From the NCBI RefSeq assembly GCF_004376845.1, contig NZ_SNUW01000004.1, forward strand, positions 186,001 to 250,000: a stretch of DNA of 64,000 nt. Reading direction: 5' to 3'. Below, piece after piece: positions 53,301 through 63,100 of this stretch; position 1 is the first letter of the stretch, and every line of letters starts with the position of its first letter. The position numbers and the translations under genes were made by a program. This DNA comes from Psychromonas algarum. GTDB taxonomy: Bacteria; Pseudomonadota; Gammaproteobacteria; Enterobacterales; Psychromonadaceae. The notes beneath the pieces are model-generated. The model saw only the letters and a list, made by a program, of their open reading frames with translations. It did not search any database and was not told where the DNA came from.

Positions 53301-53762
53301 GATAACTTCATTAATATAGTTAAAGAAAGAAAAATTGATCCTTGCATGGTCACATTAGAAATAACTGAAAATGCTATTTTCGACAATCAAGAGGAAGCAC
53401 AAGCGCTCCTACAGCAGTTATCTAACCATGGCTTTAATATTGCGATTGATGATTTTGGAACTGGTTATGCCTCCTTAAGTTGCTTACATAAAATCCCTGT
53501 CAATATTATTAAAATTGATCGCTCTTTTATAAATAATTACGCTAATAACCAAGAAAATGCGAGTATTGTTCCTGCAATTATTATGATGTCTAAAGGACTC
53601 AAATTAGAAGTTGTAGCGGAAGGAGTAGAAACAAGGGAGCAATGGAAATTTCTTAAAAAATTAGATTGTGATGTACTACAAGGATATTTATTTTCTAAGC
53701 CAATCTTAGCAAAAGAGATCCCAATTCTATTAAATAATTGGAACATCAAACAATTCGATTAA
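50370..53762 (+). CDS. Cytosolic LacI-like sensor / PAS / GGDEF / EAL protein
   Basis: 1,130 residues with no membrane segment. About 12-290: a LacI/GalR-type periplasmic-binding-fold domain without its DNA-binding headpiece (FPTIAILTNMMATPFSEGI, VSTDSQAISIITIL, TSIIEPTYELGWNAAK). About 300-575: helical linker then a GAF-like domain. About 576-700: PAS (SDWLWEIDSKACFKYS). About 700-862: GGDEF domain with DPLTNLPNR and signature RFAGDEF, i.e. AGDEF where most have GGDEF. About 880-1115: EAL domain with EALLR, DDFGTGYASL and IKIDRSFI intact. It should link a small cytosolic ligand to c-di-GMP turnover; the intact EAL motif favours phosphodiesterase activity, and cyclase activity is uncertain. 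Monocistronic. Confidence 0.9.
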   Translation: MNINHLKNNFPTIAILTNMMATPFSEGIIFGAKDYATQQQYNILCFSGAEFAKPAKTNMSRDRIFELIDKKAIDGLIIPMGALSRFISIEEQLLFLEQFSHIPVITVASSIPGYLDVGYTPKQGIEELVEHLIGEHHVQRFAFAGPTGTHLSTQHKKQYFESALATHGLSLNPGMYITSDMSTNEPIPLLDELLTKPKIEWPQAIVVSTDSQAISIITILNKKGIKVPEDIIVTGSMGDMDSLFSEPPLTSIIEPTYELGWNAAKKLITLIEGNTITENTVLPTSLAVRESCGCLQSDADLFLLSSLPKTVNSKNIVDLENIQEELEQVISAISPEQQKYVNQDISHTLTIMLFADLKDEMSHQLIAYFTKHLESAIKTDQISLWNKLAQAVHHRLIQSIDRINNKSKAVKIASDLCKIAQRCNIKASHYRSFETEKYLGSIREIGIQLNSEFNLNEIAQNLQDGLNFSDCYISIFEDLGEDKTLMSSVFAMQNKEHLSTSNSPYPSSELMPPNVKAYDQLFALVVMPLSFKEDFIGTCVLDLAVGKGAIYEGLLTLFSSALKNQIHVHRLSEAEKKFSDIAHSASDWLWEIDSKACFKYSSDGVKQVLGYSQEEIIGRPMTDFIAHSATNNIRKLINSMQTQHELEGFETRYQHKNGTERVLLTTGNPIIKYGKTIGYRGAYKDISQLKAQQERIEILAYQDPLTNLPNRVQFNEFLNKTISISKQQQLTFALLFIDLDGFKLVNDSLGHDGGDLLLIEVSKLLKQCLRSGDILARFAGDEFTLILPNIKDQSLIQDTAKRILKTLSAPIIIKEKIVYISASIGIALFPIHGEQSRLLLKRADKAMYLSKRNGKNHFSFYEQGLEDALNRTVMIRQSLHTAIREDDFFLVYQPQIENKTGEISGVEALLRLPEEKYHNITPDEFIPIAEEAGLIEEIGLWVFKTACIQQQQWITSGLNLKCSINVSAKQFRNPNLADNFINIVKERKIDPCMVTLEITENAIFDNQEEAQALLQQLSNHGFNIAIDDFGTGYASLSCLHKIPVNIIKIDRSFINNYANNQENASIVPAIIMMSKGLKLEVVAEGVETREQWKFLKKLDCDVLQGYLFSKPILAKEIPILLNNWNIKQFD

Positions 53763-53827
53763 AAACAAGTTCTGATTCAACATTGAAGCACTCATCTACA
53801 ATTTAAAACCACTTTCCTACAGACATA

Positions 53828-53856
53828 AAAAAAGAGAGCCTAAGCTCTCTTTTTTG
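53828..53856. terminator. Bidirectional terminator, GGDEF-EAL / tuf
   Basis: AAAAAAGAGAGC, loop CTAA, GCTCTCTTTTTT. U-tracts on both strands; it ends the str operon 30 bp after the tuf stop and the c-di-GMP gene on the other side. Confidence 0.95.
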
Positions 53857-53885
53857 AATGTGTTTGAAACTATAAAGAGTAGTTA

Positions 53886-55070
53886 TTACTCGATGATAGT
53901 AGAAACAACACCAGCACCTACAGTACGGCCACCTTCACGGATAGCGAAACGTAGACCTTCATCCATAGCGATTGGACCGATTAGTTCAACAACGAACTTA
54001 AGGTTATCACCAGGCATTACCATTTCTACACCTTCAGGAAGCTCAACAGCACCTGTGATGTCAGTTGTACGGAAGTAGAACTGTGGACGGTAACCTTTGA
54101 AGAATGGAGTATGACGACCACCTTCATCTTTACTTAGTACGTATACTTCAGATTCGAACTTAGTATGTGGCTTGATTGAACCAGGCTTAGCTAGAACTTG
54201 ACCACGTTCAACGTCTTCACGTTTAGTACCACGTAAAAGAACACCAACGTTCTCACCAGCACGACCTTCGTCAAGAAGTTTACGGAACATCTCAACACCA
54301 GTACATGTAGTAGTAACAGTATCTTTAAGACCAACGATCTCAACAGCTTCACCAACTTTGATGATACCGCGCTCAACACGACCAGTAACAACAGTACCAC
54401 GACCAGCAATTGAGAATACATCTTCAATTGGTAGGATGAATGGTTTGTCGATGTCACGCTCAGGCTCAGGAATGTAAGAATCTAATGCGTCAGCTAGTTC
54501 AACGATTTTCTCTTCCCACTCAGCTTCACCTTCAAGAGCTTTAAGAGCAGAACCAAGGATAACTGGTAGATCATCACCTGGGAAATCGTATTCAGAAAGA
54601 AGTTCACGAACTTCCATTTCTACTAATTCTAGTAGCTCTTCATCATCAACCATGTCACATTTGTTTAAGAAAACAACTAAGTGTGGAACACCAACTTGAC
54701 GAGAAAGTAGGATGTGCTCACGAGTTTGTGGCATAGGACCATCTGTTGCAGCAACAACTAAGATACCACCATCCATTTGAGCAGCACCAGTGATCATGTT
54801 TTTAACATAATCGGCATGTCCAGGACAGTCTACGTGTGCGTAGTGACGAGTTTCTGTATCGTATTCGATGTGAGAAGTATTGATTGTAATACCGCGCTCA
54901 CGCTCTTCTGGAGCATTATCGATTGAAGAGAAATCTTTAGTGTCGCCACCGAATTTTTTAGTTAATACAGCAGAGATTGCAGCTGTTAAAGTAGTTTTAC
55001 CATGGTCAACGTGGCCGATTGTACCTACGTTTACATGTGGTTTATTACGTTCAAATTTTTCTTTAGACAC
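53886..55070 (-). CDS. tuf: Elongation factor Tu
   Basis: 394 residues from a GTG start at 55070 (GTG-TCT-AAA-GAA with AAGG 8 bases upstream); the frame runs 12 codons further but that part is the fusA-tuf spacer. GTPase motifs [25 protein letters not shown]; effector loop with ERGITI; domain 3 ends [10 protein letters not shown]. Delivers aminoacyl-tRNA to the ribosome. Last gene of the str operon. Codon use is strongly biased, as expected for a highly expressed gene. Whether a second tuf copy exists elsewhere cannot be seen. Confidence 0.98.
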   Translation of the reverse strand: MSKEKFERNKPHVNVGTIGHVDHGKTTLTAAISAVLTKKFGGDTKDFSSIDNAPEERERGITINTSHIEYDTETRHYAHVDCPGHADYVKNMITGAAQMDGGILVVAATDGPMPQTREHILLSRQVGVPHLVVFLNKCDMVDDEELLELVEMEVRELLSEYDFPGDDLPVILGSALKALEGEAEWEEKIVELADALDSYIPEPERDIDKPFILPIEDVFSIAGRGTVVTGRVERGIIKVGEAVEIVGLKDTVTTTCTGVEMFRKLLDEGRAGENVGVLLRGTKREDVERGQVLAKPGSIKPHTKFESEVYVLSKDEGGRHTPFFKGYRPQFYFRTTDITGAVELPEGVEMVMPGDNLKFVVELIGPIAMDEGLRFAIREGGRTVGAGVVSTIIE

Positions 55071-55144
55071 AGTGTGTACCTTCTTTATCAGTAAATACCT
55101 CTCCACATGCCATCACATGGAAAGACGTTAGTTTAATTTATTTT

Positions 55145-57241
55145 TTATTTCGCTTCAATAATTGCGTTAGCAATTTTTTTAGGCGCATCAGCATATTCTA
55201 AAAACTCCATCGAATAAGATGCACGACCCTGCGTTGCTGAACGAACTGCGGTTGCATAACCAAACATTTCAGACAGCGGTACTTTGGCATGAACGATTTT
55301 AACACCACCTGGGCCATCGTCCATTCCTTCAATAATACCTCGACGACCATTAAGGTCCCCGACTACAGTGCCCATCCAATCTTCAGGCGTTGTTACTTCA
55401 ACTTTCATTAGAGGCTCAAGAATGGTTGCATCAGCTTTTAATGCTCCATCTCTGAATCCCATCATGCCAGCAATTTTAAATGCCATTTCGCTAGAGTCAA
55501 CCTCATGGTATGTACCATCTAGTAAAGTAACTCGTACGTCAAGCATTGGGTAGCCAGCAAGCACACCTTGGTTCATTTGTTCTTCACAGCCTTTGCTCAC
55601 TGCTGGAATGTATTCTTTTGGAATAACATTGTCAGCCATTTCGTTCACAAATTCAAAACCAGCACCTGATTCAAGCGGTTCTAGTCTTAATTGGACATGG
55701 CCATAATGGCTAGGTCCTTCGCCTTGACGAATAAATTTACCTTCGATTTCAACCGTTTTACGGATTGTTTCACGGTATGCAACTTGTGGATTACCCACGT
55801 TACAGTTCACAGCAAACTCGCGACGCATACGGTCAACAATGATATCAAGGTGAAGCTCACCCATACCAGAGATCAGTATTTGTCCAGACTCTTCATTTGT
55901 TTCAACACGAAATGAAGGATCTTCAGCTAATAATTTATCAAGTGCTAGCGTAAGTTTCTCTTGGTCAGCCTTTGTTTTTGGCTCAACCGCAATTTGAATA
56001 ACCGGTTCAGGGAAATCCATACGCTCAAGAATAATATTCTTTCCAGCAACACAAAGCGTATCGCCCGTAGTGACGTCTTTAAGACCGATCGCAGCAGCTA
56101 TATCGCCGGCACGAACTTCTTTGACTTCCTTACGTTCATTAGCATGCATCTGTACGATACGTCCTAAACGCTCTTTTTTACCTTTAATCGGAATATAAAC
56201 TTGTTCACCAGACTTAACTACGCCTGAGTACACTCGCATAAAGGTTAACGTACCCACGAATGGGTCCGTTGCCACTTTAAACGCAAGTGCTGCAAATGGA
56301 GCGTCATCAGAAGCAGGACATTCAATCTCTTTTTCAGTATCACCATTGATAGCTTTAATCGCTTCAACTTCTACTGGAGAAGGTAAATAATCAATGACCG
56401 CATCTAGCACTGCTTGAACACCTTTATTTTTAAAGGCGCTACCACATGTTGCTAATACGATTTCATTATTTAACGTACGAATACGTAAACCTGCTTTGAC
56501 TTCTTCTTCGGAAAGTTCACCTTCTTCGAGGTATTTTTCCATCAGTTCATCATTTGCTTCTGCTGCTGTTTCTACTAGTTCCTCGTGCAAAGACTGCGCG
56601 TGATCTAATAAATCAGCTGGGATTTCAACATATTCAAATGTCATCCCTTGATCTGCATCGTTCCAATTGATCGCTTTCATTTTAATGAGGTCGATAACCC
56701 CGCTAAAGTTCTCTTCTGTACCAATATTCAAATGAATAGGAACACAAGTTGCGCCTAAGCGAGTTCGAATTTGCTCAAGTACAGACTCAAAATCAGCACC
56801 AGTACGGTCCATTTTATTAACAAATACGATACGCGGAACGTGGTATTTGTTAGCTTGGCGCCATACAGTTTCTGATTGAGGCTCCACACCTGACGAGCCA
56901 CAAAATACAACGACTGCACCATCTAACACGCGTAATGAACGTTCAACTTCAATAGTGAAATCTACGTGTCCTGGTGTATCAATGATATTAATGCGGTGCT
57001 GCTCATACTGGTTTTGCATGCCTTTCCAGAAAGTAGTAGTCGCAGCTGAGGTGATAGTAATACCACGCTCCTGCTCCTGCTCCATCCAGTCCATCGTTGC
57101 TGCACCATCATGTACTTCACCAATTCTGTGAGATACACCAGTGTAGAACAACACACGCTCTGTAGTAGTAGTTTTACCTGCATCGACATGAGCTACAATA
57201 CCGATATTACGGTAGCGCTCAATAGAAGTTGTACGTGACAA
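55145..57241 (-). CDS. fusA: Elongation factor G
   Basis: 698 residues with TTG as the start at 57241: the conserved opening is [13 protein letters not shown], and AAAAGGAC lies at the right distance upstream. No ATG is available near this point; the frame can be extended to 57292 only through non-conserved residues. GTPase motifs [41 protein letters not shown]. The [13 protein letters not shown] segment is Vibrio/Shewanella-like. EF-G drives translocation and, with RRF, ribosome recycling. The TTG start in so highly expressed a gene is unusual. Confidence 0.95.
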   Translation of the reverse strand: MSRTTSIERYRNIGIVAHVDAGKTTTTERVLFYTGVSHRIGEVHDGAATMDWMEQEQERGITITSAATTTFWKGMQNQYEQHRINIIDTPGHVDFTIEVERSLRVLDGAVVVFCGSSGVEPQSETVWRQANKYHVPRIVFVNKMDRTGADFESVLEQIRTRLGATCVPIHLNIGTEENFSGVIDLIKMKAINWNDADQGMTFEYVEIPADLLDHAQSLHEELVETAAEANDELMEKYLEEGELSEEEVKAGLRIRTLNNEIVLATCGSAFKNKGVQAVLDAVIDYLPSPVEVEAIKAINGDTEKEIECPASDDAPFAALAFKVATDPFVGTLTFMRVYSGVVKSGEQVYIPIKGKKERLGRIVQMHANERKEVKEVRAGDIAAAIGLKDVTTGDTLCVAGKNIILERMDFPEPVIQIAVEPKTKADQEKLTLALDKLLAEDPSFRVETNEESGQILISGMGELHLDIIVDRMRREFAVNCNVGNPQVAYRETIRKTVEIEGKFIRQGEGPSHYGHVQLRLEPLESGAGFEFVNEMADNVIPKEYIPAVSKGCEEQMNQGVLAGYPMLDVRVTLLDGTYHEVDSSEMAFKIAGMMGFRDGALKADATILEPLMKVEVTTPEDWMGTVVGDLNGRRGIIEGMDDGPGGVKIVHAKVPLSEMFGYATAVRSATQGRASYSMEFLEYADAPKKIANAIIEAK

Positions 57242-57318
57242 TGCAATGTCCTTTTTAAATAAAGCTTTGTGCAAATAGAAACGAAAAAGCACAAGCTAAA
57301 GCCTGTGCTAAGAATTTT

Positions 57319-57807
<489 letters not shown>

Positions 57808-57873
57808 TCAGGATATTACCCAAAACATATTAAATTTAAAATAGTGTTTGTTTGGCCTTACTTACGGAAAGTA

Positions 57874-58248
57874 TTAAGATTTAGGCTTTTTAGCACCGTA
57901 TTTAGAACGACCGTTACGACGAGCTGTTACACCTGAAGTATCAAGTGCACCACGAACTGTATGGTAACGAACACCCGGTAAATCTTTTACACGACCGCCG
58001 CGGATCAAGATTACACTATGCTCTTGCAAGTTATGGCCTTCACCACCGATGTACGAAGTTACTTCGAAACCGTTAGTTAGACGTACACGAGCAACTTTAC
58101 GCATTGCCGAGTTAGGTTTTTTTGGTGTAGTAGTATATACACGAGTACATACACCACGTTTTTGTGGACACGCTTCTAGCGCAGGAACGTTAGTTTTTTG
58201 AACTTTGTCCTTACGCGGTTTGCGTACCAATTGTGAAATTGTTGCCAT
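57874..58248 (-). CDS. rpsL: 30S ribosomal protein S12
   Basis: 124 residues. Contains the decoding-centre segments [19 protein letters not shown] (with Lys42/43, a site of streptomycin resistance changes; wild-type here) and [12 protein letters not shown]. First gene of the str operon. Confidence 0.98.
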   Translation of the reverse strand: MATISQLVRKPRKDKVQKTNVPALEACPQKRGVCTRVYTTTPKKPNSAMRKVARVRLTNGFEVTSYIGGEGHNLQEHSVILIRGGRVKDLPGVRYHTVRGALDTSGVTARRNGRSKYGAKKPKS

Positions 58249-58283
58249 TGTTAAATAGCTCCTAAGTGTGTGTGAAAAATCAA

Positions 58284-58300
58284 ACCCTAAAGATTAGGGT
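58284..58300 (-). promoter_or_regulatory. Leader hairpin of the str operon
   Basis: ACCCTAA/TTAGGGT with a 3-nt loop. On the minus strand it is followed by TTTGATTTTT, giving it the look of a weak intrinsic terminator about 36 bp before rpsL and 10-15 nt after the predicted transcript start. Could act as an attenuator or simply stabilise the 5' end. Confidence 0.4.
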
Positions 58301-58306
58301 CGCAAG

Positions 58307-58335
58307 AGTTTACGCTGATTAGAATGGCGAGTCAA
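58307..58335 (-). promoter_or_regulatory. Promoter of the str operon
   Basis: Minus strand: TTGACT (58335-58330), exactly 17 bp, TAAACT (58312-58307). Lies 58 bp or more before rpsL and after the tusB stop, so the ribosomal genes can be transcribed apart from tusDCB. Confidence 0.6.
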
Positions 58336-58454
58336 TAATTAGGCAATCGTGTTTTTGTTCACAAAACAAAAAAGTGAATACAAAAGGTAAGTCGCAATAA
58401 AAAGAGGGAATCAGAAAATAAAAAATAATGAATTTAAAGTTAGTGAAGGCAGTA

Positions 58455-58745
58455 TTACCAAGCTAACTGACTCTGACACTTAATCGTTAAATCAACAAAC
58501 CCAGCATAGTCGATGATTTGGCCAAAATCTGCATGGAGACCACGCGCTTGTAAATCATCCTGTAATATAAATAAACGCTTACTTTCATGTAACTGCAGCA
58601 AGGTAGGTTGTAATTCAAGGGAAGCACTAACCGCAATAACAGCATCGTTCATTAAAAGAACACAATCATGTTCTGATAGATGCTTTAAACAATCTTGTAA
58701 TGAAAAAGTACTCAAAGGAGAGCTTTTGATTGTGTGTAATATCAT
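58455..58745 (-). CDS. tusB: Sulfur-relay protein TusB (DsrH)
   Basis: 96 residues. Similar to E. coli TusB along its length: LHTIKSSPLS start, HDCVLLMNDAV, LQDDLQARGL, and a final SQLAW. Third subunit of the TusBCD complex that relays sulfur to TusE and MnmA for 2-thiouridine in tRNA. Start codon immediately follows the tusC stop. Confidence 0.95.
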   Translation of the reverse strand: MILHTIKSSPLSTFSLQDCLKHLSEHDCVLLMNDAVIAVSASLELQPTLLQLHESKRLFILQDDLQARGLHADFGQIIDYAGFVDLTIKCQSQLAW

Positions 58746-59105
58746 TTAAAAACTTAATAATTGATCTTGCTGAGCAAGGTATGAGTTAATTTTTTCAGTA
58801 CTTAACAGCGTTGTTTTAATAACCAATTGGTCTACTGAAATATGACGAAGCGCTAGAGATTCTTCACAAACATAAATTTGTTCAACACCGTACAACTCAA
58901 GCATTTGTAACATTGGCTGAAAATCTTTCTGCAAAATAATATCAGCTTGATGCTTTGCTAATAATTGATAAACCCCGTCGCCAATAAAAAAAAGACTCAA
59001 TGATTCATTAAAAGCGGATAATGCTAAGCTTAAATCTAATGCTTCTCTTGCATGGCTTTGACCATGTGGTAAATGTCGATTAACAATACCAACCTTCTTT
59101 TCCAT
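58746..59105 (-). CDS. tusC: Sulfur-relay protein TusC (DsrF)
   Basis: 119 residues from the ATG at 59105, which is six bases after AAGGAA; a preceding ATG at 59111 is too close to that site. E. coli TusC is also 119 residues. Conserved LPHGQSHAREALDLSLALSA, LFFIGDGVYQLL and LYGVEQIYVCEESL. Part of TusBCD. Confidence 0.95.
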   Translation of the reverse strand: MEKKVGIVNRHLPHGQSHAREALDLSLALSAFNESLSLFFIGDGVYQLLAKHQADIILQKDFQPMLQMLELYGVEQIYVCEESLALRHISVDQLVIKTTLLSTEKINSYLAQQDQLLSF

Positions 59106-59115
59106 TACCATTTCC

Positions 59116-59520
59116 TTAAAATTGCATTAGGCGATCACAATTGGCTGATAATTCAGCTAACTGCCCTAACCCGCTTAAAACAAAAGGAGATTTTAGATTG
59201 TAACTGGATAATGCTAAATGCTCAGCTTCTTGTTCATTAACAATACCGCGGCGTAATGAAGCTGCGACACAAACTTCTAAAGGGAATTGGTGTTGCAAAG
59301 CTAATGTTGACCACAATTCAGGCAAATTAACTTCATCTGTAGCAGGGCTCACTAAGTTACTCGCATTCAATACACCATCTAAGTAGAAAAACACACCACT
59401 AACTTGATGACCTGCTTCCAATAAAGCACAACAAAATTGATATGCTGTTGATGCACTTTGATGGCTAGCAGGAGAGCCAGTGACTAAAATAGAAAATTTA
59501 ACTACTTGATGGTCTGACAT
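59116..59520 (-). CDS. tusD: Sulfur-transfer protein TusD (DsrE)
   Basis: 134 residues. The sulfur-carrying Cys is in the conserved LEVCVAASLRRGI segment, equivalent to Cys78 of E. coli TusD. KFSILVTGSPASHQSAST start. It receives persulfide from TusA and passes it to TusE. First of tusDCB; only 9 bp after the ridA stop, so ridA and tusDCB probably share a transcript. Confidence 0.95.
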   Translation of the reverse strand: MSDHQVVKFSILVTGSPASHQSASTAYQFCCALLEAGHQVSGVFFYLDGVLNASNLVSPATDEVNLPELWSTLALQHQFPLEVCVAASLRRGIVNEQEAEHLALSSYNLKSPFVLSGLGQLAELSANCDRLMQF

Positions 59521-59529
59521 AGTTCAGCC

Positions 59530-59919
59530 TTATTTCGCGGTAAACGCGACAGCTTCAACTTCAACTAAAACATCTTTTGGCAAACGTGCAACTTCAACAC
59601 ATGAACGTGCAGGTGCGAGTTCAGCAAAATATTTACCATACACTTCATTAAATGCAACAAAGTCATTCATATCTTTAATAAAACAAGTTGTTTTAACCAC
59701 TGTTTCAGCAGATGCGCCTGCAGCATCTAATACAGCAAATAAATTTTTCATTACTTGCTCAGCTTGCTCTGTAATACCACCTTCTACAATTTCCATTGTT
59801 TTTGGATCTAATGGGATTTGACCAGAAGTAAAAATCATTTCGCCCATTTGATTTGCCTGAGAATATGGACCAATTGCTGCTGGAGCTTGTTCTGTGCTAA
59901 TTATTTTTTTAGTTGTCAT
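59530..59919 (-). CDS. ridA: RidA/YjgF-family enamine/imine deaminase
   Basis: 129 residues, canonical length. Conserved [28 protein letters not shown], and the Arg-containing [23 protein letters not shown] end; the Arg needed for deamination is present. RidA hydrolyses reactive 2-aminoacrylate and related enamines formed by PLP enzymes. Its location between rpoC and tusDCB is unusual compared with E. coli, where it follows pyrI. Confidence 0.95.
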   Translation of the reverse strand: MTTKKIISTEQAPAAIGPYSQANQMGEMIFTSGQIPLDPKTMEIVEGGITEQAEQVMKNLFAVLDAAGASAETVVKTTCFIKDMNDFVAFNEVYGKYFAELAPARSCVEVARLPKDVLVEVEAVAFTAK

Positions 59920-60032
59920 GAGATAACCTTGTAATGGAGAATATGTTAACGCGAACCTAACTTATATCATTGTATTAAACGATGGATCAACTTAACGGTA
60001 AAAATAATATCAATTTCTATATTTAAAGGGTT

Positions 60033-60056
60033 AAAAAAAGCAGGATCAATCCTGCC
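60033..60056 (-). terminator. Second terminator downstream of rpoC
   Basis: GCAGGAT/ATCCTGC with a minimal loop (60040-60055) and seven T on the minus strand. With the hairpin at 60133 it forms a tandem terminator that isolates ridA-tusDCB-str from the rpoBC transcript. Confidence 0.85.
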
Positions 60057-60132
60057 CCCCATAAATGTAATAGTAACAACATATCCGGGGCGAGGCTTTC
60101 AAGCCACCTAATTAATTGTAAATTTCAGGCAC

Positions 60133-60158
60133 AAAAAAAGGTGCCGAAGCACCTTTTT
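60133..60158 (-). terminator. Terminator of rpoC
   Basis: AAAAAGGTGC, loop CGAA, GCACCTTTTT; T-run on the minus strand. It begins 33 bp after the rpoC stop codon. Confidence 0.93.
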
Positions 60159-60190
60159 ATTAAACATCAGTTTGATTCCGCTAGGAAATC

Positions 60191-63100
60191 TTACTCACCA
60201 AAATCAACGGCGTTTAGTAAGTCTGCTAAGTTTTGCTCAGCAGCTTCAACATCGATGATTGGCTCATCTGTTACAGGTTCAAGCTCTTTCGCTTTAGCTG
60301 CAGCACGAGTACGGTGATGTGCAAAACCAGTACCAGCTGGAATCAAGCGACCTACGATTACATTCTCTTTCAAGCCATGTAATTGGTCACATTTACCTGC
60401 AACAGCAGCTTCCGTAAGAACACGAGTCGTTTCTTGGAAAGATGCAGCTGAAATAAATGATTCAGTTGCTAGTGATGCTTTAGTAATACCTAATAACTGG
60501 TATTCAAACTTAGCTAAGTTTTTACCTTCAGCTTCTAAGCGACGGTTTTCAATAACAACACGTACAACTTCAGCTTGCTCACCTGCTAAGAACGAAGTAT
60601 CGCCAGCATCAGTGATGATACATTTACGTAGCATTTGGTTAACGATAACTTCAATGTGTTTATCGTTAATTTTTACGCCTTGTAGACGGTAAACTTCTTG
60701 TACTTCGTTAGTGATGTAGTTAGCCACTGGGCTAATACCACGTAGACGAAGGATGTCATGAGGAGACTCAGGACCATCAGAAATAACCTCACCTTTTTCA
60801 ATCTTCTCACCTTCGAAGATGTTTAGGTGACGCCATTTAGGGATCATCTCTTCATATACATCGCCATTAGCTTGAGTGATAACTAAACGACGTTTACCTT
60901 TCGTTTCTTTACCAAATGCTAATGTACCAGATACTTCAGCTAAGATAGCCGCATCTTTAGGAGTACGCGCTTCAAACAAGTCGGCTACGCGAGGTAGACC
61001 ACCCGTGATATCACGAGTTTTCGAGCTTTCTTGAGGAATACGAGCAACCGCATCACCCACTCGTACTTGAGCACCATCTTCTAGACTAACGATAGCTTTT
61101 GCAGGAAGTGCATATTGAGCAGCAACATCAGTACCAGGAATGAATAAATCATTACCTTTAGCATCAACTAGTTTAGCCATTGGACGCATTTCTTTACCAG
61201 CACTTGGACGTTGTGCAGGGTCAATAACAACAATACTTGATAAACCAGTTAATTCATCAGTTTGTTTGTTAATTGTCACGCCTTCAATGAAGTCTAAGAA
61301 TTCAATCTTACCTTCCACTTCCGTAATGATTGGATGTGTATGCGGGTCCCAGTTAGCAATGATTTCACCAGCAGTAATTGCTGTACCATCTTGCTTCTCA
61401 AGAACAGCACCGTAAGGTAGACGGTGATTCTCTTTAGTACGGCCTAACTCATCAATAACTGTTAATTCTGTTGAACGAGAAGTAACAACTACTTTTTGGT
61501 CAGAGTTAATTACAAACTTAGCGTTATGTAATTTAACTTTACCTGTATTTTTAACTTGAATGCTGTTTTCAGATGCAGAACGCGATGCTGCACCACCGAT
61601 GTGGAACGTACGCATCGTTAACTGTGTACCAGGTTCACCGATAGACTGAGCGGCCATAACACCAACTGCTTCGCCTTGACCAACCATGTGTCCACGAGCC
61701 AAATCACGACCGTAACATTGAGCACAAGCACCAAAGTCTGTATTACAAGTAATTACTGAGCGAACCCATACTTGGTCAACAGATGCTTCTTCGATTAAGT
61801 CACACTTCTTCTCATCAAGTAATACATTACGTTTGATTAATACTTCGTTATCAGTACCTGGTTTGATGATGTCACGAGCAACAACACGACCTAGTACACG
61901 TTCACGAAGTGGTTCAACAACGTCACCACCTTGAATTAACGGTGTAACTAATAGACCTTCTTCACTACCACAATCTTTTTCTGTGATAACTAAATCTTGA
62001 GCAATATCAACAAGACGACGAGTTAGGTAACCCGAGTTTGCTGTTTTAAGTGCTGTATCGGCCAAACCTTTACGTGCACCATGCGTCGAGATAAAGTACT
62101 GAAGTACGTTTAGACCTTCACGGAAGTTAGCTACGATAGGTGTTTCGATGATTGAACCATCCGGTTTAGCCATCAGACCACGCATACCAGCTAGCTGACG
62201 GATCTGAGCGGCACTACCACGTGCACCAGAATCGGCCATCATGTAAACACTGTTAAACGAATCTTGTACCGCTTCTTCGCCTTTCGCTGTTAACACAGTT
62301 TCTTTAGAAAGGTTTTCCATCATCGCTTTAGCAACTTGCTCATTCGCACTTGCCCAGATATCGATAACTTTATTGTAGCGCTCACCCGCAGTCACAAGAC
62401 CAGCTTGGAATTGCTCTTGGATTTCTAATACTTCAGCTTCAGCTTCTTCAACTAAGTGTTTCTTAGCTGCAGGAATAACCATATCGTCGATACCAACAGA
62501 AGCACCTGACAATGTAGCGTATTCAAAACCTGTGTACATTAATTGGTCAGCAAAAATAACTGTGTCTTTAATACCTAATAAACGGTAACAAGCATTCAAC
62601 ACGTTAGAGATTGCTTTTTTGCCCATGTTTAAGTCAACATGCTCAAATGGTAAACCTTCTGGCATGATAAGAGACAGAATGGCACGACCAATTGTTGTTT
62701 CAACTAGTGCTGTAGTTGATGTACGAGATTTGTCTTCAGCAATATGAACTTGAGTCATACGTACTTTAACAATCGCTTGTAAATCAACAACACCTGCACG
62801 GTATGCTTTTTCAGCTTCTTTTGCACTTTGGAAGTACATGCCTTCGCCACGCGCATTAATGCGAGTACGTGTCATGTAGTACAAACCTAATACAACGTCT
62901 TGTGAAGGTACGATAATCGGATCACCATTTGCAGGTGATAAGATATTATTCGTAGACATCATTAACGTACGAGCTTCAAGCTGCGCTTCAATTGTTAACG
63001 GTACGTGTACCGCCATTTGGTCACCATCGAAATCGGCGTTGTATGCCGCACAAACCAATGGATGTAATTGAATCGCTTTACCTTCGATTAATACAGGCTC

